64,000 nucleotides of DNA from Puffinus mauretanicus (lineage: Eukaryota; Chordata; Aves; Procellariiformes; Procellariidae): the NCBI GenBank assembly GCA_023333565.1, contig JAJKFH010001094.1, positions 3,534,001 to 3,598,000 of the forward strand, read 5' to 3'. A program made the position numbers and the translations under genes. The notes under the pieces were generated by a model that saw nothing but the letters and a program-made list of their open reading frames with translations, was not told where the DNA came from and did not search any database. Each line of letters opens with the position of its first letter. Within the stretch, counting starts at the first letter, position 1. Shown piece after piece: positions 25,276 through 36,773 of the stretch.

Positions 25276-28200
25276 GATAATATAGTCTATAATACAATAG
25301 CATTTATAATAATGTCAGGTATTTGTTGTTAATATTACTACCTGATGCCTTCCAAGACTGGGCTGCAAATTGAGAACAATGTGGTAGATTTGCAGATTAG
25401 TAAATGGAAGATCTCACCTGAAAACGGCATGAAGACATTGCTATCTTTTTAATTTGCCTTTGGTGTAAAACAATCAGCGGTTTAATTTTATATTAATATG
25501 TACAGATTTTGTGCCTTTACTTGAAAAAGCGAGAGTGCTTTCCACAGCAGATGTAACTCTGATTTTGAGCCAGATTTCAAGGCAACTGAGGTTTGTCACT
25601 GTGCAACTAAAAACCTCAATTAACATATTAATTCTTTTTCCTAATGACATTACATTCTTTTTATATACTGAAGGGAAAAGAAAATGTCTAATTTGTATAC
25701 TGGTTTGGGAGATATTTAGCTAATTTACACATGAGAATTTGTTACGATTTGTCTTGTAGTCACAGAACTGAGTGTTTCTTCTGAGGGATTTTATACATTT
25801 CCTACTGTAGCTAGGTATGTTAAAATAGTGGCCTTAGCCAGCAGGTGTAACTAGCAAAATTGAAAAATACAGGAGTTTTTTACATACTTCCGTTAGTTGA
25901 GATAGAAGGAACAAACACCTCTAGCATAAATAACCAGTACTACCTTTCTTTCTCTGATCTTTATAAAAACTGAAAAACCTTTCAAATATCGATCTGCAGA
26001 GGTTAGAAAAAGTCATTCTGATCTGTTCAATATCATTCCGATCCCTTTGATGCAAAGGCGGTGTTTAAACCATGAGGCGGGCAACTGTTAATTAACAGCA
26101 TGTTGGGGCTGATACTTGCAGGGGAGAAGGATGAAGGGAGTAACGGGGAAACAGAAAAGCATATCTGTAGGAAAAAAGCTTATCTGCTTTTCTGTTATTG
26201 TTAACGGATTGTTTATTGTTGACAGAAACGTGTATCTTTTCTGTTAGCATGGCTGGGTGTGGTACTCTGTCTTAGTCTGAAGCGGTGGCTCAATATTTGG
26301 GCAGCTGCCCATTCTCTGTGCTGCAAGATCAGCCCCTGCACAAGTGGCATCAAGCCTTCAGGGAGCTCAGCGCAAGTATTCACTGGCGGCTGTGGAAACA
26401 AACTGTTGACCACTGAGTGAAATAATTTTTCAGCCTTGGTTGGGTTTTCTTGCAGGGTCTGAGTTGTTATTAACCAGTACTGCACATCATGACTGGTGAT
26501 CTCTTAGACTAATTACTATACAAACTACCCCAAGGCACTGAACAGTTCACGGGCTAAGAGCAAGCAATATAGAAAGCGTGGGCAGCAGCAGGAGGCAAGG
26601 ATACCATAGAAATGTAATCACGTACAAGTAGGTGTGTGCACATATATGTAGACATGCAAAACAGGTATTGATTTAAGCTGTTTGCATGCCAGCTTTACCA
26701 CGATTGGGGTTTTATTTTTTATTACCTAAACACCTACTTCAAAAAGTGTTTCTGAGTACGGATTTGAAACAAGATGGCAGGTACCAGCAGGATATGAATC
26801 TTAGGATTGCCTCAGGCAGGACATACATGGCACGCATAAAGATGATGATAATATACTTGTACGATAAGCAGAAAAATCCAGAAGGTACTCAGACACGACT
26901 GAAGAGGCAGGATGGGGGTTCAAGCATCAGCTGCAGAGACTAGCAACGGCTTCTGTATGGAGAGAGACAAACTAGAAGGAAATGAAAAGTGGAGGGAGGA
27001 GAAGGGGAGGTGGAATAATACTAGCAGAAATGAAGGAGATAAGAAACCTGAAGGGAGAGGTGTTGTGGCACAGCTGGGCTTGTCAGAGCTGGATAGCAAA
27101 CAAGAAATCTTAATGTTAAATGATGGATGCTGAAAGAGAAGGTTTTAGAAGAGGTGAGAGAGATAAAAACAGAAATCGGGAGAGAGTGTAAACATCAATT
27201 GAATCAACTTGAATTCCCCCGTGTTTTCAGAAGGAGAAATAGGTTAGGAAAACTCCACTGCTGAGAAGACTCTCCTCCTTACTTTTCACTTTTCTCCTGA
27301 ATCATGCTAATCTTGTACAGAGAGTTCAGAAGAAACTACTCATCTTCTGTGGATGCAAGGCTAATTTTGTTGATAAAAACCTCTGTTGTTTTCAGCCAGA
27401 AAATAAATGGGTACTTGGGCTGTGAGCAGCCTCGACACAAACAGCACAGCTCCTGTATTCTTTAGACTGTTCCTTACTTCTCTATCATACAGGCTCAAAA
27501 CATGATACAGCTGCTTTTCCTGTCCCTTGAGATGATGTGTTTGTGTACGCATTTACTGAAAATAAGTGCTTTTTAGACTTTTATTGCAACTAGCAGACCC
27601 AGTCATGGTCTGAGAAGAGGAGGGCAAATGCTGTATGAGTGCCACATGAAAACTGAACAAAAGTGCCAGGAAATGTGCAATCTAAATGTAAAGACATGAG
27701 TTCATATGTGAGCAGAGACAAACAACAAAGAAATCCAGAAAACAGTGTTCATCAGTGATGATAGTCTATCTGATCACAGGCTCTCCAGTTTACCTGAAGT
27801 GCACTTCAACCATAATTACATTTCTGAAGTGCTTCATTTAACATAAATGTACCCCTGAGTAAATCTGTTCATATGTACGATAGCGCTTTTCCTATCTATC
27901 ACTATTTAAGTTTGAACACATACAGGCACACTTGTGCCACTTGTCCTGGAGCAGGGGTGTAAATACACCCCAGGTGGCCAGAGCCCTGGCTGCAGCGCGG
28001 CACTGGAGCTCCCCTGCCCCGTGGGGCGTTCATGGCCAGGCGGGGTGATGGCAGCTGGGGCTTCTGTCAGGCTTGCTATAAACCCTGAGTGACCTTGGTC
28101 TTTCTGGATTAAATGTGTGAAGGCATCACAACACATCCTATCTCCATAGAAAAAAAACCTCTTTCTGTGACTCAGTTTAGATTTTGCATGATGGTTGAGT

Positions 28201-30330
28201 TAAGCAGTTTACGTATATCAATTTACTCTTGCTTCCCACTCAGAAAGTGACTTGAGGTCTGTAATCCTGAGATGCTTTGAGGAACGGGGAAAAAAATGAA
28301 TGCATTGCAACACCTCAGGATTGTGTTGCCTGCTGCAGCCAAACTCAGTGCAGCAGAAGGCAGCGGGTTCTGTGTCCAGGAGCTCTTCCTTGCTCCAGAG
28401 CTTTGGTCGTGCAATATCCCTGGTCCGCATAGCCTGGTGATACGGTCTTGGGTGGCTTTGAAGGTAGGAGTGGGTTTTTCACATTGCCTATGGAGAATGA
28501 AACTTTCCCTTTACTAAAAAGTGTCATTGTGGGTCAGGTTGTGAACATCCCGGCAGAGATCAGCAAAGCACCGTATGTACCTTGCACTACGTTGCCATAC
28601 TGTTGCTTTTGGTACTGAAGCATGAGCAGCCTCAGGTAACATTCTGTGGTTTTTGTGTCTTGTCAGGAAAACAAAACTCCTGGACTACGTCAAGGAAAAT
28701 GCTGCCATATATTAATTCTTGCTGTGGGTGAAGCTATTAGGTCTAAAACCAGCTTCTGTGTGGCTGAAGAAAATTCATGGTGACTGTGGTTGTGAGAAGT
28801 GGCTTTACAGTCCTGGTTATTTGGAATTGTTTTTGTTGTGTGCGCTCTTGATAGACAGCTGAAAAAAGTGTGTATGTGTGGATTAACTTCTCTGAGATTG
28901 GTCTCCAAAGATTATGTGGCTCTTTGCCCAACTTTGGGATCACCCTGCTTTATTTCCAATGTAAATACGCTTTTTAAATAAAAGCAAAGGGGCACCAGAC
29001 TGTAGAGAGTTGCTAGATGAGGGACTAAAATGGCTTATATTCATGAGATTTAGTGCTTTTGAAAGGTAGAGTGAGATGACGAAGCAACGTCTACTTTTAT
29101 TTTGTTTAATCTCATGGCTGTTACGTGTTTTGAAAGTCTTTTAATCTCAGGAGAGTGTGATCAAATGGCATTGGTTTGTTTTGTAAATATCTTTTAGCTG
29201 AACATTTCTAAACAGTAGAACTTCTTCCTAAATCCGCTACCTTGCCCTTCACTTTTGGTTCTCGTATTCATTTTTGTGCTCTTGTTGAACTGACAATTTT
29301 AGTAGTGGTTTCAATCATGTTGTTATAAGACTTTTTTTTCTGCCTCCTCAGCTGTTGCTGAGTACACAGCAGAAGCTGATGATGGGAAGGAATGTTAGGG
29401 TGGGACAGCAGCCTCCAGAGGCGCGTGATGTGTGGAGATGGGAGTGTCGGACTGTCCTGATGCTGAGGTGCTTTCCCTGCCAGTGCCGTGAAGAAGCTGT
29501 AAAGTGTTGGCGTGCCCTGGTTACAGAAGAGGAGGGAGAATAAGCTGAAATACAGATGTAAATGTTGCTGTTGTGGCTGAATTGTGGACGTAAACTTTTT
29601 TAATTTAAAGTTTTATTATTGCATGTTTGGAGAGCCTTCTGTCCTTGCTCATTAGTTCTCCCAGATTCAGATTGAAGCTTTTCTTTGTTTCCTTGCTTCT
29701 CTCTGTATGGTTTTGTAATGTGTGGGTTTTTGACATACTGGTTGAGGCTGATTAGGTTTGTTCACTGTATTTTGTGGTATGATCTTGGACTACTAGAATT
29801 ATGTTGGATGCCCGGTCAGCTCAAGTATGGAATTGACTTCCTCTGCTTCTGGTCCCCGTAAGTATCCACGGGTATCAGTAAATTGATGAGAAGTGGAAAT
29901 GCTGATGGGCTACTACCCATCTAAGCTCACTCAACGTGAGGATTTTACAATGAAGCTGAAGATCCACTGATGGTGTCTCTCAATATATCCCGGCCTCGTC
30001 TTCTTTCCATTTCTAAGTTAAATTAATATGATGCTTAATCTTATACAGTCTGAAAAGTTTACTGCAGTTAACACTGTTCTTATTTTTTTTAAACATGTGT
30101 ATTTCAGCGTTGAAGTATATGACAACATCCAGGTCTACTGGAGCGTAATGTGAACATGTGTGAACACTGTGAACATGGCTAAGATATATACTCAGTGCCG
30201 AACAGTGAAGCAACTCAATTAAATGTTGGCAAAGACAAACAGGTTTTTGTGGAAAAAACAATGTTTTAAAATGTCGCTTATGTTGGTTATGGGATACATG
30301 CTGAGTTAACCTCATTGAACTTTTCCCCAG

Positions 30331-30361
30331 GAATTGATGCGCTTACAATTGGCGGGTCATT
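30331..30361 (+). other. HECW1: HECW1 5' UTR segment of first coding exon
   Basis: Thirty-one bases between the inferred 3' splice site (TTTTCCCCAG ending at 30330) and the initiator ATG at 30362. The exon boundary is inferred from the pyrimidine-rich tract and the branch-like TTAAC 21 bases upstream of the AG end. Upstream UTR exons are expected but not seen. The segment contains an upstream ATG at 30337. Confidence 0.7.
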
Positions 30362-30381
30362 ATGCTGCTCCACCTGTGTAG
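30337..30381 (+). promoter_or_regulatory. Upstream ORF overlapping the HECW1 start
   Basis: An ATG at 30337 opens a frame of 14 residues (MRLQLAGHYAAPPV) ending at TAG 30379-30381. It lies in a different frame from HECW1 and overlaps its first seven codons. The uORF ATG has T at -3 and C at +4 (weak Kozak), while the main ATG has A at -3. Scanning ribosomes would therefore be expected mostly to bypass it, but any that start there cannot terminate before the main start. A role in damping HECW1 translation is inference and depends on the exon really beginning at or before 30337. Confidence 0.5.
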
Positions 30382-30388
30382 TGTTAAG
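30362..30388 (+). CDS. HECW1: HECW1 E3 ubiquitin ligase, first coding exon (residues 1-9)
   Basis: Nine codons, MLLHLCSVK, followed directly by a GTCAGT splice donor at 30389. This is the N-terminus I recall for vertebrate HECW1 (NEDL1), and it joins in phase 0 to the exon at 49876 to give [18 protein letters not shown], as in human. HECW1 is a NEDD4-family HECT E3 ligase, largely neuronal, that transfers ubiquitin from an E2 through a catalytic HECT cysteine; Dishevelled-1 and misfolded mutant SOD1 are reported targets. Only the extreme N-terminus is here; the C2, WW and HECT domains lie in later exons outside the window. The start is favoured by A at -3 and by the conserved peptide. A second possible start lies in the next exon. 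Confidence 0.9.
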
Positions 30389-33239
30389 GTCAGTGTGTTT
30401 TTCTGATTATAAAACCATCCATACCATTCCATTATAAATTCACTACCATTCATATAATGGAATGTGCCAAAGCTCGGAGCTCGTTGCAGCTGCCCCCGGT
30501 CCATGTTTAAGATCAAACAAAGCGGTTGAGGTAATTTGAGCACCTTTTCAACAACACGTCCAATCAAGCTTCATTTGAAGTGATCTTTTGTTGTTTCTGT
30601 TTTGTTTTCTTTTTTTGTAACGTGCTAAGCATCCATCTGATGTCAGTGTTGGTTTTGTTTTGTGTGGCCTGCTCAAGAATTCTTATTGAATCAAGACATG
30701 GTAATTATAAGATCATAGCAAGGAGGTCCTGGGAGCAGCAGGCAACTGTAACCTGGCAGTTGCACGCATCCATGCGTAGGCAAAGCACAGAATGCATCAA
30801 CCGCTCACCTTCACGAGGCATTTTCTGAAACATGCAGCTTCTAACCGTGAATTAATTTGAGTCATCATGACACACAAATTGGCCATCGCAGTGGACACTA
30901 ATGTGAGAGATGCAGGAATGTATGACTGGCACTAACCACTTACTAGGGGAACCTGTGAGATGATGTGCATGCGTAACACACTGCTGCTGTATGCATCTTC
31001 CTGCACAGCTTAGTTTTCTGAATTGCCATGCGTTATCAAGGAGAGCCAGAATGTCATTAAAGCTTATCTAGTGTTATTTCTGTCACTGAAATGTTGTTAT
31101 GGTTGGGGCTTTTGTTTGTATGTTTGCTTCTACATTTTTCTTTGTTACTAATCATCCAGATAACTTTAATTCTGTGAAGAGTAAGAATTCAGCGAACAGC
31201 CATGTATGTAATAGGTCATTATGCTCTTCCAGTTTCATGAGGACGTATCCTTTCTGTGTTAAGTTTTGCACTTTGTAGTAGCCAGTGAGAGCCTCAGGCC
31301 CTTGCAGTTTTGCTGGGGGGTATTTTGAGCCTCTGTGCAAACTAAGCAGTGCTGTAATTGCTGAGGATTACATGCAGGCTCTTGATGATGACAACTGAGA
31401 ATTTGTGTGACCGTGTCCAACAGCACTCCTCCTTCCACCTTTCCATAGCTGCAAGCTCAGTAGTGGTATTCTACACTAAATGCAGTGTGAAACTTTCCCA
31501 GATGTATATGCTATATACAGTACATACAGTCTCACAAAATGTGGTGAAGAGTCACGGGAAGATTCTTTGGTGAAAAGTAATCCTTGAATGTTCTAGCTTA
31601 TGGAAACTCTTCACCACCTGACACTTCACATGACAATAATTTGAATTTTGCAGCTATTGCATCAGGTAAGTACATCTGCAGAGGTATTTGGCAGTTTCTT
31701 TTATTACTCTGGAAAAAAATGTATTTCAATTAGGACACAGTCCAAAAACTAAATTAAATATCCCCCCAAAAAGATGATGCATGTCACTGTAGGATTGCAT
31801 GTTTTTTCTCAAGTGAAGAGCCTCAAAAGGAAGGGCATGTTTAATAGCAGAAGGGATATCAAAAGAGTTGAGAAGAGGGTTTTTTTTAGTAAAGCAGAGT
31901 GCATAATATATTTTGCAGCGTTTTCAAGTTCATCTGTGGTGATGAATCTTCCAAGTTTTAAACAAGTGTATCTCTCACTGCTACCCTAAGCGTCTTAACG
32001 AATTTGGGCCCTTACGTAGAACACACAGGAGATCCTGGAGGTTGTGTTAAATACCTCCCACCAAGAATCCTGCCAGAAATAGGTAGCTGACATGATAGCA
32101 GGAAGAAAGTAAATTAACTACCTGCTGCAACATACTCAACGGGCTGTGATGCTTTGTCTCCTCAGGGGAATCTTCTCTTTAAGATTGTTTGGTCTTCAGT
32201 CTACGTGGACAGCTGTATTCAGATGTACCAAAGTGATGCAAATCATAAGTACTTGTCACAAAGTGCTGTCTATAGATATACATCACCTACTTTTTATTGA
32301 CAAAATTCATTAACTGAAAATGCAGCTTTGGCTCTGTTTCTACCACTCTATGTTGAGAGGAAAAAAACCAAAACACTTTTTAAATTGAAGAAAGCCATTC
32401 CTCAGTCCCCTGCCCCACCTCCCCTCTCCTCATCCCCTATGGAAGACATGTTGAACCAAATTTACAACAATATTTCCAGCTGCTATTGGACACTTTTTTT
32501 CTCCTTTATTGTCATGATTAGAAAGAAAAAAAAATTGTTTCCCTCTCAGTCTCAGCATGGACTACTTCAGGAAAAGCAAACCAGATGCATGATTTAGTCT
32601 ATGGCAATGAACAGTGTGTAGCTGCAAGGGCATTTACTTGACCTTGCAGAGAAGCCTTTTGAGTTGTACGTAGGCATTTGAAAGAAGTGCCGGTATTTGT
32701 TAGCAGTGTGAAGACTTGCTGGGCACAGAGAGTGCAGGACTCTTCCAAATCCTCGGGTAGGCCTGAGCACTATTCACAGCCCTGTGGTTAAGTATACCTA
32801 ATTTAGTTTCTTAAATTAGTTTCCCTACATATAGCCTGTATAGTCAACAGAGTAAAGCCATGCTCCTAGTACTATTTCAGAGCACCCTTTTCTCTCCCGT
32901 AACTCTATAACCAATATAGAGAAGTTAGCCTCATTCAAGTGCCCAAATCTCAATGCAGGCTATGAAAGACTGGAATGAAAAAGTAGAAATGCAGCCCCCC
33001 CAAAAAAATGTTATGGCACAATCGAAATAAGGTGTCAGTTAGAAAGCAGTTAGTGCTCTAGTATGTGGTGGCTCCTGCAAGTAATTTCTGGCTTTTAAAA
33101 GGTCTTCTCTAGATGAGACAAAGAACAGCATGTTAACCTTTTGCTTTGGATTTAGTCCTTTATTAGGGAAGAGGGCTTACATTGATCCATCGCTTATAAA
33201 AGTCGGCTTCTGTGCAAGCTTTGTTATATTTGGTCTATC
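30389..33239 (+). other. HECW1: HECW1 intron between coding exons 1 and 2, part 1
   Basis: Intronic sequence from the GTCAGT donor to the second LTR. It has mixed AT-rich composition with short T- and A-runs. I see no exon, RNA gene or recognisable mobile element in it. Confidence 0.8.
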
Positions 33240-33802
33240 TGTGGCCACTATGTCGTCCCTCAAGCGGGGTCCGCTACCTGGTGTGCAATAACCCAGTCTC
33301 ACACGCAGAGCTGAGATACTTGTTTATTCCATGTCTGTGCAGAGGTGGGTGCTAGGTGGTAACTCCACAAAGCTAGCACACCTCAGTTAACACACGGTAA
33401 GCATTTCATACATTCCAAGCAACGGTTATCAGTACTTTTTACATTTACACTTACTCACCCTTACTTCTATTGGTTCTTGCATGCCTTGTCTTCACTTAAA
33501 GTCCTTTCTTTTTACTGCGCATATTCAGTGGGGAAGGGGCTTTGTTGGGTAGGGGGCTTTCCTGCCCGTGGGTGGGTTTTTTACTGTGTTAATTAGGATA
33601 GTTCACCCGTAGTTCAAGTAGTTGTTTCTTTTTCTGCTCTCTTAGTGCTTATCTTGGTACTCCCTTATTTGGCCGTTGTAGCATGTTTCTTCCCCAAGGC
33701 CGTGCCCAGTTAACTCCCTACAGAGGTTGAATAATGTCTTGTTTCATTTCTCACCAGAGCCTTCCTGGGATTCACCATCCTTGGTGCATCTAATCCCTAA
33801 CA
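33240..33802 (-). mobile_element. Second endogenous retrovirus LTR, antisense to HECW1
   Basis: About 563 bp with TG...CA ends (TGTGGCCACTATGTCG on the left, CATCTAATCCCTAACA on the right). On the minus strand it begins TGTTAGGGATTAGATGCACC and carries AATAAA near its end, followed by CTCAGCTCTGCGTGTGAGAC and a GGTAGCGGACCCCGCTTGAG stretch, which is the usual R/U5 layout of a retroviral LTR. It is unrelated in sequence to the LTR at 17795-18379. No internal retroviral genes adjoin, so it looks like a solo LTR. I could not find a matching target-site duplication, so the ends may be off by about 10-15 bases; an alternative left end is 33251 (TGTCGTCC). The family is not assigned. Confidence 0.75.
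33323..33328 (-). terminator. Polyadenylation signal of the second LTR
   Basis: On the minus strand this is AATAAA in the context GGAATAAACAAG, positioned 70-90 bases before the LTR end, as expected for the R region of a retroviral LTR. It points antisense to HECW1 and so should not prematurely end HECW1 transcripts. Confidence 0.55.
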
Positions 33803-36691
33803 TAAACAATGTCAGTGTAACCTAAAAGCTAACTATTTGATTAGACTACAACTATAGCACACATGCTTTTTGTAGTATGCTGTGTGTTTACATTAAGACA
33901 CCCAGCAATGTTTTTTTTTTTTAAAAAAAGCCTTTAATTAGAGTTTAGCACATGTGGAGTTCATCGTTTTAATCACACAAGTTACTTATGGAAAAAAGAT
34001 TTATTGGTGTTCCTATGCCAAACATTATTAGTGTAGAGTTGTTACCTATGGTTTATTTAGGACTCAACATACAGAAACCTTTCAAACATTCTTTTCCAGT
34101 GTAGTTCTTGAGCAAAAATAAACAACAAAAAAATCAGTTATAGGAATTATTTTTTTAGAAAACAACACACATAGCTTTCAGTACAGGTTCTACCTATTTC
34201 CCAGCCAAAAGCCTTCCCATGTATCCAAAATAAAGCATTTTGCCACCCCTTTGTTTTATACTGTACCTTATGCACTTGCATTGCCTTTCTTTTTGCTAAT
34301 GATAACCAAAAAGATGTAAAGAGTGTGTTTCGAACAACTCTTCTCATATGTTTGTCTGATAGGCTGAAAAGCCAACAGATCCACCAAAATCCATTCGGGT
34401 GCAAAAGGGATGGTAGCTAGCCAACCTGCAAGCATGAAAGAAACCCCCCACTTGTCCTGTAGACCCTCAGCTTAGGTGCTGGTGGTCCTGGCAAAGGTAG
34501 CAGATGGTAGGAGGAGAGGTGGAGCTGCAAACCAAAGCCTTTGCTCTCCTAATGTCTTTTTAATTAGAGTAATATAAATATTGGCTGAGTTGATAGTTAT
34601 ATCTTAATAGAGAAATTAAGAAATAAATTAATTTCTGGCACAATTCCCTCTTCCTGTTTGCGTCAGTCCCTATTTCCAGCACCAGTTTAATTGAAGGAAC
34701 AGTTCTCTGTATTTGCTTATTATCTTCCAGCCTTGTAAAAGAATAACTATACATTTGGGAAAGCACGAGGGGATTTAAGGGTGCCAGCAGAAACAAAGAC
34801 ATGCATTAAAAAACACAGCTGAATAATGCCATCATTAAAGTTATTAGGAAAAGAGCACTTGCAAAGAACTTTGGTGACAAGTTTGCCGTTCTTCCCATTA
34901 TATCACGGAAGTGGAAGGCTGTGAAGATGATGCTTTCCATCTAACCTTAAGTATTTAGGAGTTTAAAAGAACCCCAGATTGACCCCAGGATCTGCTTCAA
35001 AGTCTGTTAAGGTCAACAGGAGTCTTTCCATTGCATCCAAGACATGTGAGATCAACCCTAGACTAAATTCACTTCAGAGGAACTGAAAAGTTTTACGTGG
35101 ATCCATACCCGCGTGCGCAAGCCGTTGTCCGTACTGGAGAACGGTACATTGATGACATCGGAAACAATGTCTGCACTGTGTGCCTTTGAAGTTTTGATGC
35201 TGCTTTAAAATCTCTTGTTGCTGTACTGGCTGTTATAAGCTAGAAACTCATGGGCCTTTAAAAATTCTGAGATAAAAGGCTTTATAATTTATTTTTGTAA
35301 AATACAAATATGCTTTTAACTTTCAGGATTTCCATACTGGGCACCTATGTTGCTTCTGTAGTATTTTGCAGCTTTGCCCTTGCATGATGTGCAGAAATAC
35401 TTCGGTTTTGCTGTGCACAAATATTTGGATTTTACTGGGAAATTTAAGTCTGTTCTCAAAATGTGGCCCATCTCTTTAAAGCCAACAGAGAAACTGGCTG
35501 AAAAGAAATCCATTATTTTGTGAAATTCTATATGATAAAAGACTAATTAAAATCAATGAATGTTTAATTTTATTAATATTAAACCACTTACAGAGCTAGT
35601 TGCATAATGAAAAAATTCTTCTACAATACACTGGGAGAGCTCTGTCAAATACATTATCTCTAACTCTTATGTGAATATATGCTTTAATTGCATTGGGAAT
35701 TTAAAAATGAAAAATATAAATGAGATTTTTTTGTACTTTGCAATTTAAATTAGTCCATTCTTCATGACACTAAGTTTTCACCTCTACAAATTTCTTTGGT
35801 TCTTGAAGAAAAATTATACACTTGAATGCCTCCTTTAACGTGGGAGAAAAACTTCACAACAGATTTACTAGTAAGCTGGCAATCTGTCACAAAATCCATA
35901 CAGAAAATATAAATGTAATTTTTTTTTCATTTGTAACTAAAATTTTCCACCAGGATGAGAACACACTGGACTCTGTATGACAAAATACTAATTAGGAAGA
36001 ATGGAGCTGGAAAGGGAATAGTGTTCTGTTATATATTAGATCAGGTCCTGTTCCTGCTAAAGTTGCTTTGATTAGATTTCTGTTACGTTTTTGTAATGGC
36101 TTTTGAAATACCATAACACCTCTTTCTGCAGACCTGTACACATGAGGAAATTCCCTTGTGTGAGTAATCAATTAAATCGGTGAGGCTGTGCGTAATTTTT
36201 TTTATAGCCTATCTTCCTGGGCTGATCAGTCTTCTCTGACTGCACTTTCTGTCTCTCTGTCACTCCCTTACCTAATTACTTTTGAAGCCGTTGGCTAATT
36301 TCAAGTGAAACAGAGAGGAGTAGTTGTCTTTGAGATAATTAAGTTTCTAGAGGTCTCAGGGGCTGGGGAGAGGAGGGAGACCCAAGTTAGGGCTGGGGGA
36401 AAGGCAGGTAGAGCCCGTCTGTCACCCGCTCCACCAGCCAGGACAGCCGCTGGGATTGTCTGTACCTTTGCTTCGGGTGGTTTTTTGCTGAGGAATGGTC
36501 AGGAAAAAGCTGGTACTTTAGTAGAGGTTTGGTGGTGATGAAGGATAGAGCTCTGCAGGAAAACAGCTTCATTAATTCCACTGCTAACAGGGCTGTTTGT
36601 TTCCAGGAATGCATTCTGAATCAGACCCGAATGTCTTTAACACAAATATTCGGCTTCTGGTTAAAGGTTAGAAAAACACAGCAATCAAGTT

Positions 36692-36773
36692 AATTTATCA
36701 CTAATGTTGAAAGAAAAAGTACCAGAAACATTAGTATGTGGCCATTAAGCTAATGTGTTATAAGTGATAAATT
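36692..36773. repeat. Spaced 11-bp inverted repeat in AT-rich block
   Basis: AATTTATCACT at 36692-36702 and its exact reverse complement AGTGATAAATT at 36763-36773 flank about 60 bases that also contain ACATTAG and TTAAGCTAAT motifs. The symmetry and homeodomain-like cores suggest a regulatory element, but this is inference and chance pairing in AT-rich DNA is possible. Confidence 0.45.

Larger units (their letters stand above)
18380..30330 (+). other. HECW1: HECW1 upstream intron, second part
   Basis: Non-coding sequence between the solo LTR and the first HECW1 coding exon. It ends in a good 3' splice site: a branch-like GTTAACC with candidate branch A at 30309, then TTTTCCCCAG at 30321-30330. 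Within it are a poly(T) tract, a G-run, a perfect dyad at 22188-22210 and a CR1 fragment, listed separately. Open frames such as the 158-codon one near 24686-25162 have no recognisable domain and are treated as chance. Confidence 0.75.

Noticed and set aside
27947..28070. GC-rich patch with a GGGGTGT/ACACCCC hairpin, considered as a CpG-island promoter
   Set aside because: Too short and with few CpGs; no transcript-start features or splice donor recognised downstream.
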